This document shows positions 29,541 to 38,840 of a stretch of 45,072 nucleotides of DNA, in pieces (position 1 is the stretch's first letter; the number at the start of each line of letters is the position of its first letter). The notes under the pieces are model-generated. The model was not told the DNA's origin. It searched no databases and saw only the letters and a program-made list of their open reading frames with translations. This stretch comes from Leclercia adecarboxylata (GTDB lineage Bacteria; Pseudomonadota; Gammaproteobacteria; Enterobacterales; Enterobacteriaceae). The DNA is taken from positions 35,949 to 81,020 of the forward strand of contig DERO01000048.1 in assembly GCA_002360945.1 (NCBI GenBank), read 5' to 3'. The position numbers and the translations under genes are program-made.

Positions 29541-29712
29541 TATGCGGTCCCTGCAAACTCACCGCTCCACCGTTCACCACCGGTGATAATCCGGCAGACA
29601 CAAGTTCTGGAAGAACCTGATTTACGGTTGTGAATACACCTTTCCCGGGACCGGTGCCCATGTGCGAGATGGCGGAAAGGGACGACACATCATAGTCAAC
29701 ATCATGGGTCAT
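29482..29712 (-). CDS. Hypothetical 76-residue ORF, doubtful
   Basis: An open minus-strand frame starts MTHDVDYDVSSLSAISHMGT and ends RQRLRGKK. It has no evident ribosome site and no recognised domain or membrane segment. It overlaps the 35-codon ORF that precedes the terminator at 29402-29426. Either this or the shorter frame, or neither, is expressed; the region may instead encode a small RNA. Immediately upstream two tiny frames (MCAI and MNSERPVAVCI) occur, the first with a good AGGAG site. Confidence 0.25.
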   Translation of the reverse strand: MTHDVDYDVSSLSAISHMGTGPGKGVFTTVNQVLPELVSAGLSPVVNGGAVSLQGPHNETLSVYRVHCRQRLRGKK

Positions 29713-29844
29713 ATGCAGACCGCCACAGGCCTTTCAGAATTCATTTAGATTGCGCACATTTCTCCTGAGGGCGGTTAAGGATAAGATGGCGTTCTCTGGA
29801 AGAGCCTGGTAGCCCCTCCCAACGGACCGCGAATCCCGAGGGAT
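29713..29844. other. Short gene-free stretch
   Basis: Between the unassigned ORFs and the ybfA terminator. On the minus strand it holds AGGAGAAATG followed by a five-codon frame, but no convincing promoter. I see no tRNA or insertion-sequence remnant. Confidence 0.5.
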
Positions 29845-29878
29845 AAAAAAACCGCCACATTGCTGTGGCGGTTTTTTT
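29845..29878. terminator. Bidirectional intrinsic terminator after ybfA
   Basis: A perfect 8-bp stem, CCGCCACA (29852-29859) / TGTGGCGG (29864-29871), has a TTGC loop, seven A residues on the left and seven T residues on the right. It can terminate on both strands; for ybfA (minus) it lies about 37 bp after the stop. Confidence 0.92.
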
Positions 29879-29914
29879 ATTGTTGCAGGTGCTGTGTGTA
29901 GTCTTTCTTAAAAC

Positions 29915-30121
29915 TTAATAAAAATCACAAGTGGCTTTTTCGGCCTGATCCATCCACACCGGTTTATCGCTGGTTTTGGCCCAGACGCGATGCAGATAGC
30001 TATAAAAACGAGCACGTTCTTTCCAGAAAAGCATGACTGGTAACGCCAGAACACCCGCTACAACAGCGAAAGTGCGGCGAATAAAAACGATATGTGCTGG
30101 ATACGCTTTGTAAAATTCCAT
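29915..30121 (-). CDS. ybfA: DUF2517 family small protein YbfA
   Basis: A 68-residue protein collinear with E. coli YbfA, with one hydrophobic segment (about residues 16-32, [16 protein letters not shown]) and the conserved tail [25 protein letters not shown]. Function is unknown. The start is the second of two tandem ATGs downstream of GGGGAG; an open frame extends 38 codons further, but not in the family. It is divergent from kdpF, as in E. coli. Assignment to DUF2517 is from memory of the family. Confidence 0.9.
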   Translation of the reverse strand: MEFYKAYPAHIVFIRRTFAVVAGVLALPVMLFWKERARFYSYLHRVWAKTSDKPVWMDQAEKATCDFY

Positions 30122-30331
30122 CATTTTCTCCCCTTTCTCTGGCCGGAAACCCTCTCCGGAAAAGTAAAACTGGTTATCTGAGGAAAATAGTAACGCTTTG
30201 GCTGTAATTTTACTACTCATCCGACCACTGTTTCTCATCCATTTAGTGAATATTTACACTTCAACCCGTAATTCAGTTACAGAAAAGTTAAATTTATACT
30301 AACCATTAGTTAAATTAGGGTCTTATCCCTC

Positions 30332-30357
30332 TTTATACTTTTTTTACACCTCCCCCG
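30332..30357 (+). promoter_or_regulatory. KdpE binding site upstream of kdpF
   Basis: TTTATACTTTTTTTACACC followed by TCCCCCG matches the T-rich KdpE operator described upstream of E. coli kdpFABC. It ends 73 bp before the kdpF start, an upstream activating position. Phospho-KdpE bound here would turn on the pump at low potassium. The -10/-35 pair lies in 30360-30400 but is not clear enough to fix. Confidence 0.85.
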
Positions 30358-30430
30358 CTGATTTTTGCGAAATCTTTGCGAGCGAAATTTTACCCTTTAC
30401 ACCATTACTAACGTCACCCGGAGGTGAATT

Positions 30431-30520
30431 GTGAGTGCAGGTGTAATTGCGGGCATCGTGCTGGTGTTCCTGCTGCTGGGGTATCTGATTTATGCCCTGT
30501 TGAACGCGGAGGCATTCTGA
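30431..30520 (+). CDS. kdpF: K+-transporting ATPase small subunit KdpF
   Basis: A 29-residue single-span peptide starting with GTG (read [18 protein letters not shown]) and ending ALLNAEAF. KdpF stabilises the KdpABC complex in the inner membrane. A GGAGGTG ribosome site lies 4-10 nt upstream. The stop TGA shares its A with the kdpA ATG, so kdpF and kdpA are translationally coupled. It is too short for most ORF callers. Confidence 0.95.
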   Translation: MSAGVIAGIVLVFLLLGYLIYALLNAEAF

Positions 30521-32199
30521 TGGCCGCACAAGGATTTCTGCTTATTGCCGGCTTTCTGCTGGTGCTATTCATACTTGCCCGGCCGCTGGGGATGTGGCTG
30601 GCGCGGATGATTAACGGCCTGCCGCTGCCCGGGGTGCAAGCCCTTGACGCAGGACTGCTGCGAATGCTCGGGATCGGCACTGCAGAAATGGGCTGGCGTC
30701 AGTATCTGATCGCGATCCTGCTGCTGAACGGGGTGGGTCTGGTCGTGCTGTTCGCCATGCTGATGCTGCAGGGCTATTTGCCGCTCAATCCGCAGCAGCT
30801 GCCGGGCCTCTCCTGGCATCTGGCGCTGAACACCGCCGTTAGCTTCGTCAGCAATACCAACTGGCAGTCCTACGCCGGGGAGACCACCCTGAGCTATTTC
30901 AGCCAGATGGCCGGGCTGACGGTGCAGAACTTCCTCTCGGCGGCCAGCGGCATTGCGGTGATCTTCGCCCTCACCCGCGCCTTCGCCCGCCAGAATATCT
31001 CCACGCTGGGTAACGCCTGGGTCGATCTGACCCGCATCACCCTGTGGGTGTTGCTGCCCCTGTCGCTGATCATCGCGCTGCTGTTTATCCAGCAGGGCGT
31101 GCTGCAAAACCTGCTGCCTTATCAGCACTTCACCTCGCTGGAGGGCGCTAAACAGCTGCTGCCGATGGGGCCGGTAGCCTCTCAGGAGGCGATCAAAATG
31201 CTCGGCACCAACGGGGGCGGCTTCTTTAATGCGAACTCAGCTCACCCGTTTGAGAACCCGACGGCACTGACTAACGTCGTGCAGATGCTGGCGATCTTCC
31301 TGATCCCCGCCGCGCTGTGCTTTGCCTTTGGCGAAGCGGTCAGCGATCGCCGCCAGGGTCATGCAATCCTGTGGACCATGTCGATCATCTTTGCGATCTG
31401 CGCCGCGCTGGTGATGTGGGCGGAATGGCAGGGCAACAGCCACTTCATGCTGCTGGGGGCGGACAGCAACAGCAACATGGAGGGCAAAGAGAGCCGCTTT
31501 GGCATTCTCGCCAGCAGCCTGTACGCCGTGGTCACCACCGCCGCCTCCTGCGGGGCGGTCAACGCCATGCACGACTCCTTCACCGCGCTGGGCGGGATGA
31601 TCCCGCTGTGGCTGATGCAGATTGGTGAAGTGGTGTTTGGCGGCGTCGGTTCGGGCCTGTACGGCATGCTGCTGTTCGTGCTGCTGGCAGTATTTATCGC
31701 CGGGCTGATGATTGGCCGCACCCCGGAATATCTGGGCAAGAAAATCGACGTGCGGGAGATGAAGCTGACCGCGCTGGCGATCCTCGTCACCCCGGCGCTG
31801 GTGCTGCTCGGTACCGCGCTGGCGCTGATGACCGAGGCCGGGCGCAGCGGCATTTTCAACCCCGGCATTCATGGTTTCAGCGAGGTGCTGTACGCGGTCT
31901 CGTCGGCGGCCAACAACAACGGCAGCGCCTTTGCGGGCCTGAGCGCCAACTCGCCGTTCTGGAACTGCCTGCTGGCGTTCTGCATGTTGATCGGACGCTT
32001 CGGGGTGATTGTGCCGGTGATGGCCATCGCCGGGTCGCTGGTTAATAAGACCCGCCAGCCCGCCTCTGGCGGCACGTTACCGACCCACGGCGCGCTGTTT
32101 GTCGGCCTGCTGATCGGTACCGTTCTGCTGGTAGGTGCCCTTACCTTTATCCCCGCCCTCGCCTTAGGCCCGGTCGCGGAACATCTCTCTTTACGCTGA
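30520..32199 (+). CDS. kdpA: K+-transporting ATPase subunit A (potassium channel subunit)
   Basis: Potassium-binding, channel-like subunit of the Kdp P-type pump, 559 residues and about ten helices. Four selectivity-filter-type loops of the superfamily of K transporters are visible: [46 protein letters not shown] and [14 protein letters not shown]. The start MAAQGFLL overlaps the kdpF stop; an upstream in-frame extension is kdpF read in another frame. Followed by kdpB after 18 bp. Confidence 0.97.
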   Translation: MAAQGFLLIAGFLLVLFILARPLGMWLARMINGLPLPGVQALDAGLLRMLGIGTAEMGWRQYLIAILLLNGVGLVVLFAMLMLQGYLPLNPQQLPGLSWHLALNTAVSFVSNTNWQSYAGETTLSYFSQMAGLTVQNFLSAASGIAVIFALTRAFARQNISTLGNAWVDLTRITLWVLLPLSLIIALLFIQQGVLQNLLPYQHFTSLEGAKQLLPMGPVASQEAIKMLGTNGGGFFNANSAHPFENPTALTNVVQMLAIFLIPAALCFAFGEAVSDRRQGHAILWTMSIIFAICAALVMWAEWQGNSHFMLLGADSNSNMEGKESRFGILASSLYAVVTTAASCGAVNAMHDSFTALGGMIPLWLMQIGEVVFGGVGSGLYGMLLFVLLAVFIAGLMIGRTPEYLGKKIDVREMKLTALAILVTPALVLLGTALALMTEAGRSGIFNPGIHGFSEVLYAVSSAANNNGSAFAGLSANSPFWNCLLAFCMLIGRFGVIVPVMAIAGSLVNKTRQPASGGTLPTHGALFVGLLIGTVLLVGALTFIPALALGPVAEHLSLR

Positions 32200-32217
32200 T
32201 TTTGCGGAGTATTGGTC

Positions 32218-34266
32218 ATGAGTCGTAAGCAACTGGCCCTGCTCGAACCCTCGCTGGTTCGTCAGGCGCTGATGGATGCGGTTAAAAAAGTCGACCCGCG
32301 CGTGCAGTGGCGCAACCCGGTGATGTTTATCGTCTGGCTGGGCAGCCTGCTGACCACCCTGCTGGCCGTTGCCATGGCGGGTGGATGGCTGGCTGGCAGC
32401 GCCACCTTTACCGCGGCGATCAGCCTGTGGCTGTGGTTCACCGTGCTGTTTGCCAACGTCGCGGAAGCGCTGGCTGAAGGACGCAGTAAAGCGCAGGCCA
32501 ACAGCCTCAAAGGGGTGCAGAAAACGGCATTCGCCCGCAAGCTGCGCGAAGCGAAATACGGTACCGATAGCGACAGGGTGCCGGCGGACACGCTGCGCAA
32601 AGGCGACATCGTGCTGGTGGAGGCCGGGGACATTATCCCCTGCGACGGGGAAGTCATTGAAGGGGGCGCCTCGGTGGATGAGAGCGCCATCACCGGCGAA
32701 TCCGCACCGGTGATCCGTGAGTCCGGCGGCGATTTTGCCTCTGTCACCGGCGGGACGCGCATACTCTCCGACTGGCTAGTGATCCAGTGCAGCGTCAACC
32801 CTGGCGAGACCTTCCTCGACCGCATGATCGCCATGGTGGAAGGCGCCCAGCGGCGGAAAACCCCGAACGAGATCGCCCTGACCATTCTGCTGGTGGCACT
32901 GACCATCGTCTTCCTGCTGGCGACTGCCACCCTGTGGCCCTTCTCGTCGTATGGCGGCACGGCGGTGAGCGTGACCGTGCTGGTTGCTCTGCTGGTCTGC
33001 CTGATCCCGACCACCATCGGCGGCCTGCTGTCGGCCATCGGCGTGGCGGGGATGAGCCGGATGCTGGCGGCTAACGTTATCGCCACCAGCGGTCGGGCAG
33101 TAGAGGCAGCGGGCGATGTCGACGTGCTGCTGCTGGATAAAACCGGCACCATCACCCTCGGCAACCGTCAGGCCTCCGAGTTCCTGCCTGCCCCGGGTGT
33201 GGACGAAAAAACGCTGGCCGACGCGGCCCAGCTGGCCTCGCTGGCGGATGAAACCCCGGAAGGCCGCAGCATCGTGATCCTCGCCAAGCAGCGCTTTAAC
33301 CTACGCCAGCGCGACGTCCAGAGCCTGCATGCCACCTTTGTGCCTTTTACGGCGCAGACGCGGATGAGCGGAATTAACATTCAGGACCGGCTGATCCGCA
33401 AAGGCTCGGTGGATGCCATTCGCCGGCATATCGCCGCCAACAATGGCCACTTCCCGCCGCAGGTCGATACCCTGGTAGAGAACGTCGCCCGCCAGGGGGC
33501 CACCCCGCTGGTGGTGGCGGAAGGCGCTACCGTGCTGGGGGTGATCGCCCTGAAGGACATCGTTAAAGGCGGCATCAAGGAGCGTTTTGCCCAGCTGCGC
33601 AAAATGGGCATCAAAACGGTGATGATCACCGGGGATAACCGTCTGACCGCCGCCGCCATTGCCGCCGAAGCAGGGGTGGATGATTTCCTCTCCGAGGCGA
33701 CGCCGGAGGCTAAACTGGCGCTGATCCGCCAGTACCAGGCCGAAGGGCGGCTGGTGGCGATGACCGGGGACGGCACCAACGACGCCCCGGCCCTCGCCCA
33801 GGCGGACGTGGCGGTAGCGATGAACTCCGGCACCCAGGCGGCAAAAGAGGCCGGGAATATGGTCGACCTCGACTCCAACCCGACCAAGCTGATTGAGGTC
33901 GTGCATATCGGCAAACAGATGCTGATGACCCGCGGCTCGCTGACCACCTTCAGCATCGCCAACGACGTGGCGAAATACTTCGCCATTATTCCGGCGGCGT
34001 TTGCGGCGACCTATCCGCAACTGAACGCCCTGAACGTGATGCACCTGCACTCCCCCGCCTCGGCCATCCTGAGCGCGGTGATCTTTAACGCGCTGATCAT
34101 TGTCTTTCTGATCCCGCTGGCGTTGAAGGGAGTGAGCTACAAGCCGCTCACCGCCGCCGCCATGCTGCGCCGCAATCTGTGGGTTTACGGTCTGGGTGGG
34201 CTGGTGGTGCCCTTTATCGGCATTAAGGCTATCGACCTGGTGCTCACCCTGTTCGGGCTGGTTTAA
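32218..34266 (+). CDS. kdpB: K+-transporting P-type ATPase subunit B
   Basis: Catalytic subunit (682 residues) that hydrolyses ATP to drive K+ uptake through KdpA. P-type landmarks are present in order: actuator [12 protein letters not shown] (TGES; the serine is an inhibitory phosphorylation site in E. coli), the phosphorylated Asp in [12 protein letters not shown], nucleotide-binding domain, and hinge [16 protein letters not shown]. Six to seven membrane helices. I start at ATG 32218 ([11 protein letters not shown]) rather than the TTG two codons upstream. Confidence 0.98.
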   Translation: MSRKQLALLEPSLVRQALMDAVKKVDPRVQWRNPVMFIVWLGSLLTTLLAVAMAGGWLAGSATFTAAISLWLWFTVLFANVAEALAEGRSKAQANSLKGVQKTAFARKLREAKYGTDSDRVPADTLRKGDIVLVEAGDIIPCDGEVIEGGASVDESAITGESAPVIRESGGDFASVTGGTRILSDWLVIQCSVNPGETFLDRMIAMVEGAQRRKTPNEIALTILLVALTIVFLLATATLWPFSSYGGTAVSVTVLVALLVCLIPTTIGGLLSAIGVAGMSRMLAANVIATSGRAVEAAGDVDVLLLDKTGTITLGNRQASEFLPAPGVDEKTLADAAQLASLADETPEGRSIVILAKQRFNLRQRDVQSLHATFVPFTAQTRMSGINIQDRLIRKGSVDAIRRHIAANNGHFPPQVDTLVENVARQGATPLVVAEGATVLGVIALKDIVKGGIKERFAQLRKMGIKTVMITGDNRLTAAAIAAEAGVDDFLSEATPEAKLALIRQYQAEGRLVAMTGDGTNDAPALAQADVAVAMNSGTQAAKEAGNMVDLDSNPTKLIEVVHIGKQMLMTRGSLTTFSIANDVAKYFAIIPAAFAATYPQLNALNVMHLHSPASAILSAVIFNALIIVFLIPLALKGVSYKPLTAAAMLRRNLWVYGLGGLVVPFIGIKAIDLVLTLFGLV

Positions 34267-34278
34267 GAGGAAAATCAA

Positions 34279-34854
34279 ATGGCTATGTTACGTCCCGCTA
34301 TACTGTTGTTTATTCTGCTGGCGCTGATCACCGGCGGCGTCTACCCGCTGGTGACCACCGCGCTGGGTCAGTGGTGGTTTGCCGACCAGGCTAACGGTTC
34401 GCTGATCCGCCAACAGGGGGAGATCCGCGGCTCACGCCTGATTGGGCAAGACTTTACCGGAGCAGGCTACTTTCACGGGCGTCCTTCCGCCACGGCGGAA
34501 AGCCCGTATAATCCGATGGCCTCAGGCGGCAGCAACCTGGCGGGCAGCAACCCCGAACTGGATAACGCCATTCGTGCCCGCGTAGCGGCCTTACGCGTCG
34601 CCAACCCGCAGGCCAGCCAGGCGGTGCCGGTTGAGCTGGTGACCGCCTCTGCCAGCGGGCTGGACTACAGCCTGACGCCGCAGGCCGTCGCCTGGCAGAT
34701 CCCGCGTGTGGCCCAGGCGCGTCAGCTCACGCCCGCGCAGCTCGGCGCGCTGGTGGCAGAGCACACGCAAAAACCGCTGTTCAGCGCGATGGGCGGTGCG
34801 GTGGTCAACATTGTTGAGTTAAATCTGGCGCTGGACGCACTAAGGAAAAATTAA
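34279..34854 (+). CDS. kdpC: K+-transporting ATPase subunit C
   Basis: A 191-residue chaperone-like subunit with one N-terminal membrane helix (about 6-28) and a periplasmic domain containing [21 protein letters not shown] and [25 protein letters not shown]. It raises the nucleotide affinity of KdpB and is needed for complex assembly. It follows kdpB after 12 bp, and its TAA abuts the kdpD ATG directly. Confidence 0.96.
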   Translation: MAMLRPAILLFILLALITGGVYPLVTTALGQWWFADQANGSLIRQQGEIRGSRLIGQDFTGAGYFHGRPSATAESPYNPMASGGSNLAGSNPELDNAIRARVAALRVANPQASQAVPVELVTASASGLDYSLTPQAVAWQIPRVAQARQLTPAQLGALVAEHTQKPLFSAMGGAVVNIVELNLALDALRKN

Positions 34855-37530
34855 ATGATCGACGAGCCTCAGCGCCCGGACCCGGACAAACTGCTGGAGC
34901 AGGCTGCCGCCCCCCATCGCGGCAAGCTGAAAATTTTCTTCGGCGCCTGTGCGGGGGTCGGTAAGACTTTCGCCATGCTCAGTGAAGCGCAGCGTCTGCG
35001 CGCCCAGGGGCTCGATATTCTGATTGGCGTGGCGGAGACCCACGGTCGCCAGGAGACCGCCGCCCTGCTGAACGGGCTGGCCACCCAGCCGCCCCGGCGC
35101 ATTCACCATCGCGGGCGGCTGGTGACGGAGTTCGATCTCGATGCCGCCCTCGCCCGCCGCCCTGCGCTGATCCTGATGGACGAGCTGGCGCACAGCAACG
35201 CCCCCGGCTCGCGCCACCCGAAACGCTGGCAGGACGTCGAGGAGTTGCTGGAGGCGGGCATCGATGTCTTTACCACCGTCAACGTCCAGCATCTGGAGAG
35301 CCTTAACGACGTGGTTAGCGGCGTCACCGGCATTCAGGTCCGGGAGACCGTCCCGGACCCCTTCTTCGACGCTGCAGATGAAGTGGTGCTGGTGGATCTG
35401 CCTCCGGACGATCTGCGCCAGCGCCTGCATGAAGGCAAGGTTTACATCGCCGGACAGGTCGAACGGGCAATCGAGCACTTCTTCCGTAAAGGCAATTTGA
35501 TCGCCCTGCGCGAGCTGGCCCTGCGCCGCACCGCCGACCGGGTGGACGATCAGATGCGGGCCTGGCGCGACCATCAGGGCGAGGAGAAAGTGTGGCATAC
35601 CCGCGATGCGATCCTGCTCTGTATTGGCCACGGCAGCGGCAATGAGAAGCTGGTGCGCACCGCCGCGCGTCTGGCGGCGAAGTTCGGCAGCGTCTGGCAC
35701 GCCGTCTACGTCGAGACCCCGCAGCTGCACCGTCTGCCGGAGCACCAGCGACGCGCCATTCTCAGCGCCCTGCGTCTGGCCCAGGAGTTGGGAGCCGAAA
35801 CCGCCACCCTGGCCGAACAGGCGGAAGACAAAGCCATCCTGCGCTACGCCCGGGAGCATAACCTCGGCAAGATTGTTATCGGCAGACGTTCCCACCGCCG
35901 CTGGTTTAACCGGGACACCTTTGCCGACAAGCTGGCACAGCGTGCTCCCGATCTCGACCTGCTGATCGTCGCCCTCGACGACAAACCCGCGGCCCTGCCC
36001 GCCAGAACCCCGGATAACCGGACCTTCAGCGACAAATGGCGGATCCAGCTGCGCGGCTGTCTGATGGCGGTGCTGCTCTGCGCCCTGATCACCTTTATCG
36101 CCAGCCAGTGGCTACCCGATTTTGACGCTGCCAACCTGGTGATGATCTACCTGCTTGGGGTGGTGATCGTGGCGCTGTTTTACGGGCGCTGGCCTTCGGT
36201 GCTGGCGACGGTGATCAACGTGGTCAGCTTCGATCTCTTTTTCATCGCCCCGCGTGGCACCCTGGCGGTGTCGGACGTGCAGTACATCCTCACCTTCGGC
36301 GTGATGCTGGCGGTGGGCCTGCTGATCGGCAACCTGACAGCAGGGGTTCGCTATCAGGCGCGGATCGCCCGCTACCGCGAGCAGCGCACCCGCCATCTGT
36401 ATGAGATGTCGAAGGCGCTGGCGGTGGGCCGCACGCCCCAGGATATCGCCCAGACCAGCCAGCAGTTTATCCACTCCACCTTTCACGCCCGCAGCCTGAT
36501 CCTCGTGCCGGATCGCGAGGGTGCGCTGCGCCCGCTGTCCCCGGCCTCGGGCATGACGCCCTGGGATGAGGCCATTGCTCGCTGGAGCTTTGACAAGGGC
36601 CAGCCCGCCGGAGCGGGAACCGACACCCTGCCCGGGGTGCCGTATCTCATCCTGCCGCTGCAGCATCAGGGAGTGGCCATCGTCGAGCCGTCCAACCTGC
36701 GTCAGCTGATGATCCCCGAGCAGCAGCGCCTGCTGGAGACCTTCACCCTGCTGGTCGCCAGCGCTCTCGAGCGGCTGGCGTTGACCGCCAGCGAAGAGCA
36801 GGCGCGGCTAGCCAGCGAGCGGGAGAGCATTCGTAACTCCCTGCTGGCGGCCCTCTCCCACGATCTGCGCACGCCGCTGACGGTGTTGTTCGGCCAGTCG
36901 GAGATTTTGACGCTCGACCTGGCGGCCGAGGGCTCCCGCCACGCGCCTCAGGCCAGCGAGATCCGCCAGCACGTGCTAAATACCACCCGGCTGGTGAATA
37001 ACCTGCTGGATATGGCGCGGATCCAGTCCGGTGGCTTTAACCTGAAAAAAGAGTGGTTAACCCTGGAAGAGGTGATCGGCAGCGCCCTGAAAACGCTGGA
37101 GCCGGGGCTCGGTGGTCGCCATATCGCGCTGGATATGTCAGATCCTCTGGCGTTGATCCACGTGGACGGCCCGCTGTTCGAACGTGTGCTGATTAACCTG
37201 CTGGAGAACGCCGGCAAATATGCGGGGAGCAGAGCGCAAATCGGTATTCACGCCAGCGTCACCCCTGACCAACTGCAGTTGGAGGTGTGGGATACCGGCC
37301 CCGGCATACCGGCGGGTCAGGAACAGGCTATCTTTGATAAGTTCGCTCGCGGCAATAAGGAGTCGGCCATTCCCGGCGTCGGGCTGGGGCTGGCCATCTG
37401 CCAGGCGATTGTGGAGGTGCACGGGGGCACCATCATGGCCCATAACCGTTCCGAAGGGGGAGCCGGATTTTGTGTTACACTGCCGCGCGATACGCCCCCT
37501 GAACTGAATGAATTTCCAGAGGATTTGTGA
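34855..37530 (+). CDS. kdpD: Sensor histidine kinase KdpD
   Basis: Membrane-bound kinase/phosphatase of 891 residues sensing potassium limitation and osmotic stress. The N-terminal KdpD domain has a Walker-A-like FFGACAGVGKTFAML near residue 30. A USP-like domain (about 250-370) contains IGHGSGNEKLVRTAARLAAKFG. Four clustered membrane helices lie at about 400-500. A GAF-like region is followed by the HisKA H-box LSHDLRTPLTVLFG and ATPase boxes NLLENAGKYA, DTGPGIPAG and GVGLGLAICQAIVEVHGG. Overlaps kdpE by 4 bp. Confidence 0.97.
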   Translation: MIDEPQRPDPDKLLEQAAAPHRGKLKIFFGACAGVGKTFAMLSEAQRLRAQGLDILIGVAETHGRQETAALLNGLATQPPRRIHHRGRLVTEFDLDAALARRPALILMDELAHSNAPGSRHPKRWQDVEELLEAGIDVFTTVNVQHLESLNDVVSGVTGIQVRETVPDPFFDAADEVVLVDLPPDDLRQRLHEGKVYIAGQVERAIEHFFRKGNLIALRELALRRTADRVDDQMRAWRDHQGEEKVWHTRDAILLCIGHGSGNEKLVRTAARLAAKFGSVWHAVYVETPQLHRLPEHQRRAILSALRLAQELGAETATLAEQAEDKAILRYAREHNLGKIVIGRRSHRRWFNRDTFADKLAQRAPDLDLLIVALDDKPAALPARTPDNRTFSDKWRIQLRGCLMAVLLCALITFIASQWLPDFDAANLVMIYLLGVVIVALFYGRWPSVLATVINVVSFDLFFIAPRGTLAVSDVQYILTFGVMLAVGLLIGNLTAGVRYQARIARYREQRTRHLYEMSKALAVGRTPQDIAQTSQQFIHSTFHARSLILVPDREGALRPLSPASGMTPWDEAIARWSFDKGQPAGAGTDTLPGVPYLILPLQHQGVAIVEPSNLRQLMIPEQQRLLETFTLLVASALERLALTASEEQARLASERESIRNSLLAALSHDLRTPLTVLFGQSEILTLDLAAEGSRHAPQASEIRQHVLNTTRLVNNLLDMARIQSGGFNLKKEWLTLEEVIGSALKTLEPGLGGRHIALDMSDPLALIHVDGPLFERVLINLLENAGKYAGSRAQIGIHASVTPDQLQLEVWDTGPGIPAGQEQAIFDKFARGNKESAIPGVGLGLAICQAIVEVHGGTIMAHNRSEGGAGFCVTLPRDTPPELNEFPEDL

Positions 37531-38204
37531 TTAACGTTCTGATTGTTGAAGATGAACTCGCCATCAGCCGTTTTCTGCGCGCCGCGCTGGAAGGTGAAGG
37601 GCTGCGCGTACACGATGCCGGAACGCTGCAGCGGGGCCTGATTGAAGCCGCCACCCGCAAGCCGGATCTGGTGATCCTCGATCTGGGTTTGCCGGACGGT
37701 GACGGGCTCGACTTTATCCGCGAAGTGCGCCAGTGGAGCCAGATGCCCATCATTGTGCTCTCGGCGCGTCTGGAAGAGACCGACAAAATTGCCGCACTTG
37801 ATGCCGGTGCAGATGACTATCTCAGCAAGCCGTTTGGCATTGGCGAACTGCAGGCGCGCCTGCGCGTCGCCCTGCGCCGCCACGCCACCACCTCCCCCGC
37901 CGACCCGGTGTATAGTTTTTCCGATATTCGCGTCGATCTGGCCTCACGGCGAATTCAGCGGGGTGAAGCGGAAATCCACCTCACCCCTATCGAGTTCCGC
38001 CTGCTGGCGGTGCTGCTCAACAATCACGGCAAAGTGCTCACCCAGCGCCAGCTGTTAAGCCAGGTCTGGGGACCGAATGCGGTGGAGCATAGTCACTACC
38101 TGCGCATATATATGGGACATCTTCGCCAGAAACTCGAGGTGGACCCCGCGCGCCCTCGTCATTTATTAACTGAAACCGGTATCGGTTATCGGTTTATGCT
38201 TTGA
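37527..38204 (+). CDS. kdpE: Response regulator KdpE
   Basis: OmpR/PhoB-family regulator, 225 residues. The receiver domain has the acidic pocket EDE (8-10), the phosphoacceptor Asp52 in VILDLGLPDGDG, Thr/Ser in IIVLSAR and Lys in YLSKPFG. The winged-helix DNA-binding domain (about 130-225) includes HLTPIEFRLLAVLLNNHGKVLT and SHYLRIYMGHLRQKLE. The start codon is GTG overlapping the kdpD TGA (GTGA). It activates kdpFABC via the operator upstream of kdpF. Confidence 0.97.
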   Translation: MINVLIVEDELAISRFLRAALEGEGLRVHDAGTLQRGLIEAATRKPDLVILDLGLPDGDGLDFIREVRQWSQMPIIVLSARLEETDKIAALDAGADDYLSKPFGIGELQARLRVALRRHATTSPADPVYSFSDIRVDLASRRIQRGEAEIHLTPIEFRLLAVLLNNHGKVLTQRQLLSQVWGPNAVEHSHYLRIYMGHLRQKLEVDPARPRHLLTETGIGYRFML

Positions 38205-38480
38205 ATAACCATTCACTTTAATTTCACTTAAAAAAACAATCACCTTTGTTATATTTAAATAGCAGGCAAAGAATTATCTTTTTTTATTTCCCGCCAATTA
38301 ACACACTTAAAACACAGGGCATTAACATAACATCCACAAAACAGCATTTTGATCTGCGCGATAAGTAAAATGCGGGGATTTATTTTTTAAATGATCGCCT
38401 AATATTGATCATCTTCACGGTTTACCGCCCCTTTCCGGATAAAATGACCACGCTTTCAATTACTGAAAGGGAAAATGAAA

Positions 38481-38585
38481 ATGGAAAACAACAATCGTTT
38501 TATGCCACATATAAGGCGGGTAACTCATATCATGAAGTTTGCCCACCGCAACTGCTTTGACTTTCATCTCTTTAACGCCCGGTAG
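38481..38585 (+). CDS. speFL: Ornithine-sensing leader peptide SpeFL
   Basis: A 34-codon ORF beginning MENNNRFMPHIRRVTHIMKF and ending FDFHLFNAR. It matches E. coli SpeFL (OrnL), a nascent peptide that traps the translating ribosome when ornithine binds and thereby prevents Rho-dependent termination ahead of speF. Two adjacent arginine codons at positions 12-13 (AGG CGG) are retained; rare-Arg codons here have been implicated in control. An in-frame ATG two codons upstream (38475) is an alternative start. A ribosome site AAGGGA precedes it. Differences from the E. coli peptide are few and lie outside the HIRR and KFAHRN core. Confidence 0.93.
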   Translation: MENNNRFMPHIRRVTHIMKFAHRNCFDFHLFNAR

Positions 38586-38840
38586 TCCTTCGACTTCTGG
38601 CGCACTCGCTTACAGGCTTCCCTGAAAAGATCGCTTTTACAGTCAGTTGGCTGTGGACCCGTGCGCTCATTCCCCTTGATTCAGACGCATCCGTAACCGG
38701 ACGGACTGGATTTTATTATGCTAAAAGCACTGTACTGATTTTTTATCAGCGGCCCAACTTTGCTTTTTTTTCCGGCAACCCGCGATTTCTTTTTTAAAGG
38801 AAATCGAAGGACCTCTATTACCTAAAATAAAGAGCGAAAG
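38586..38840 (+). promoter_or_regulatory. speF leader, regulatory RNA segment
   Basis: This stretch of about 255 nt between speFL and speF should carry the Rho-loading region and alternative stems that are unmasked or masked by the arrested ribosome. Visible elements are a C-rich, G-poor run just after speFL (GTCCTTCGACTTCTGGCGCA), several T-runs and a stem GATTTC (38784 region) / GAAATC just before speF. The speF ribosome site AGAGCG lies in an AU-rich segment. The structure was not computed. Confidence 0.6.
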
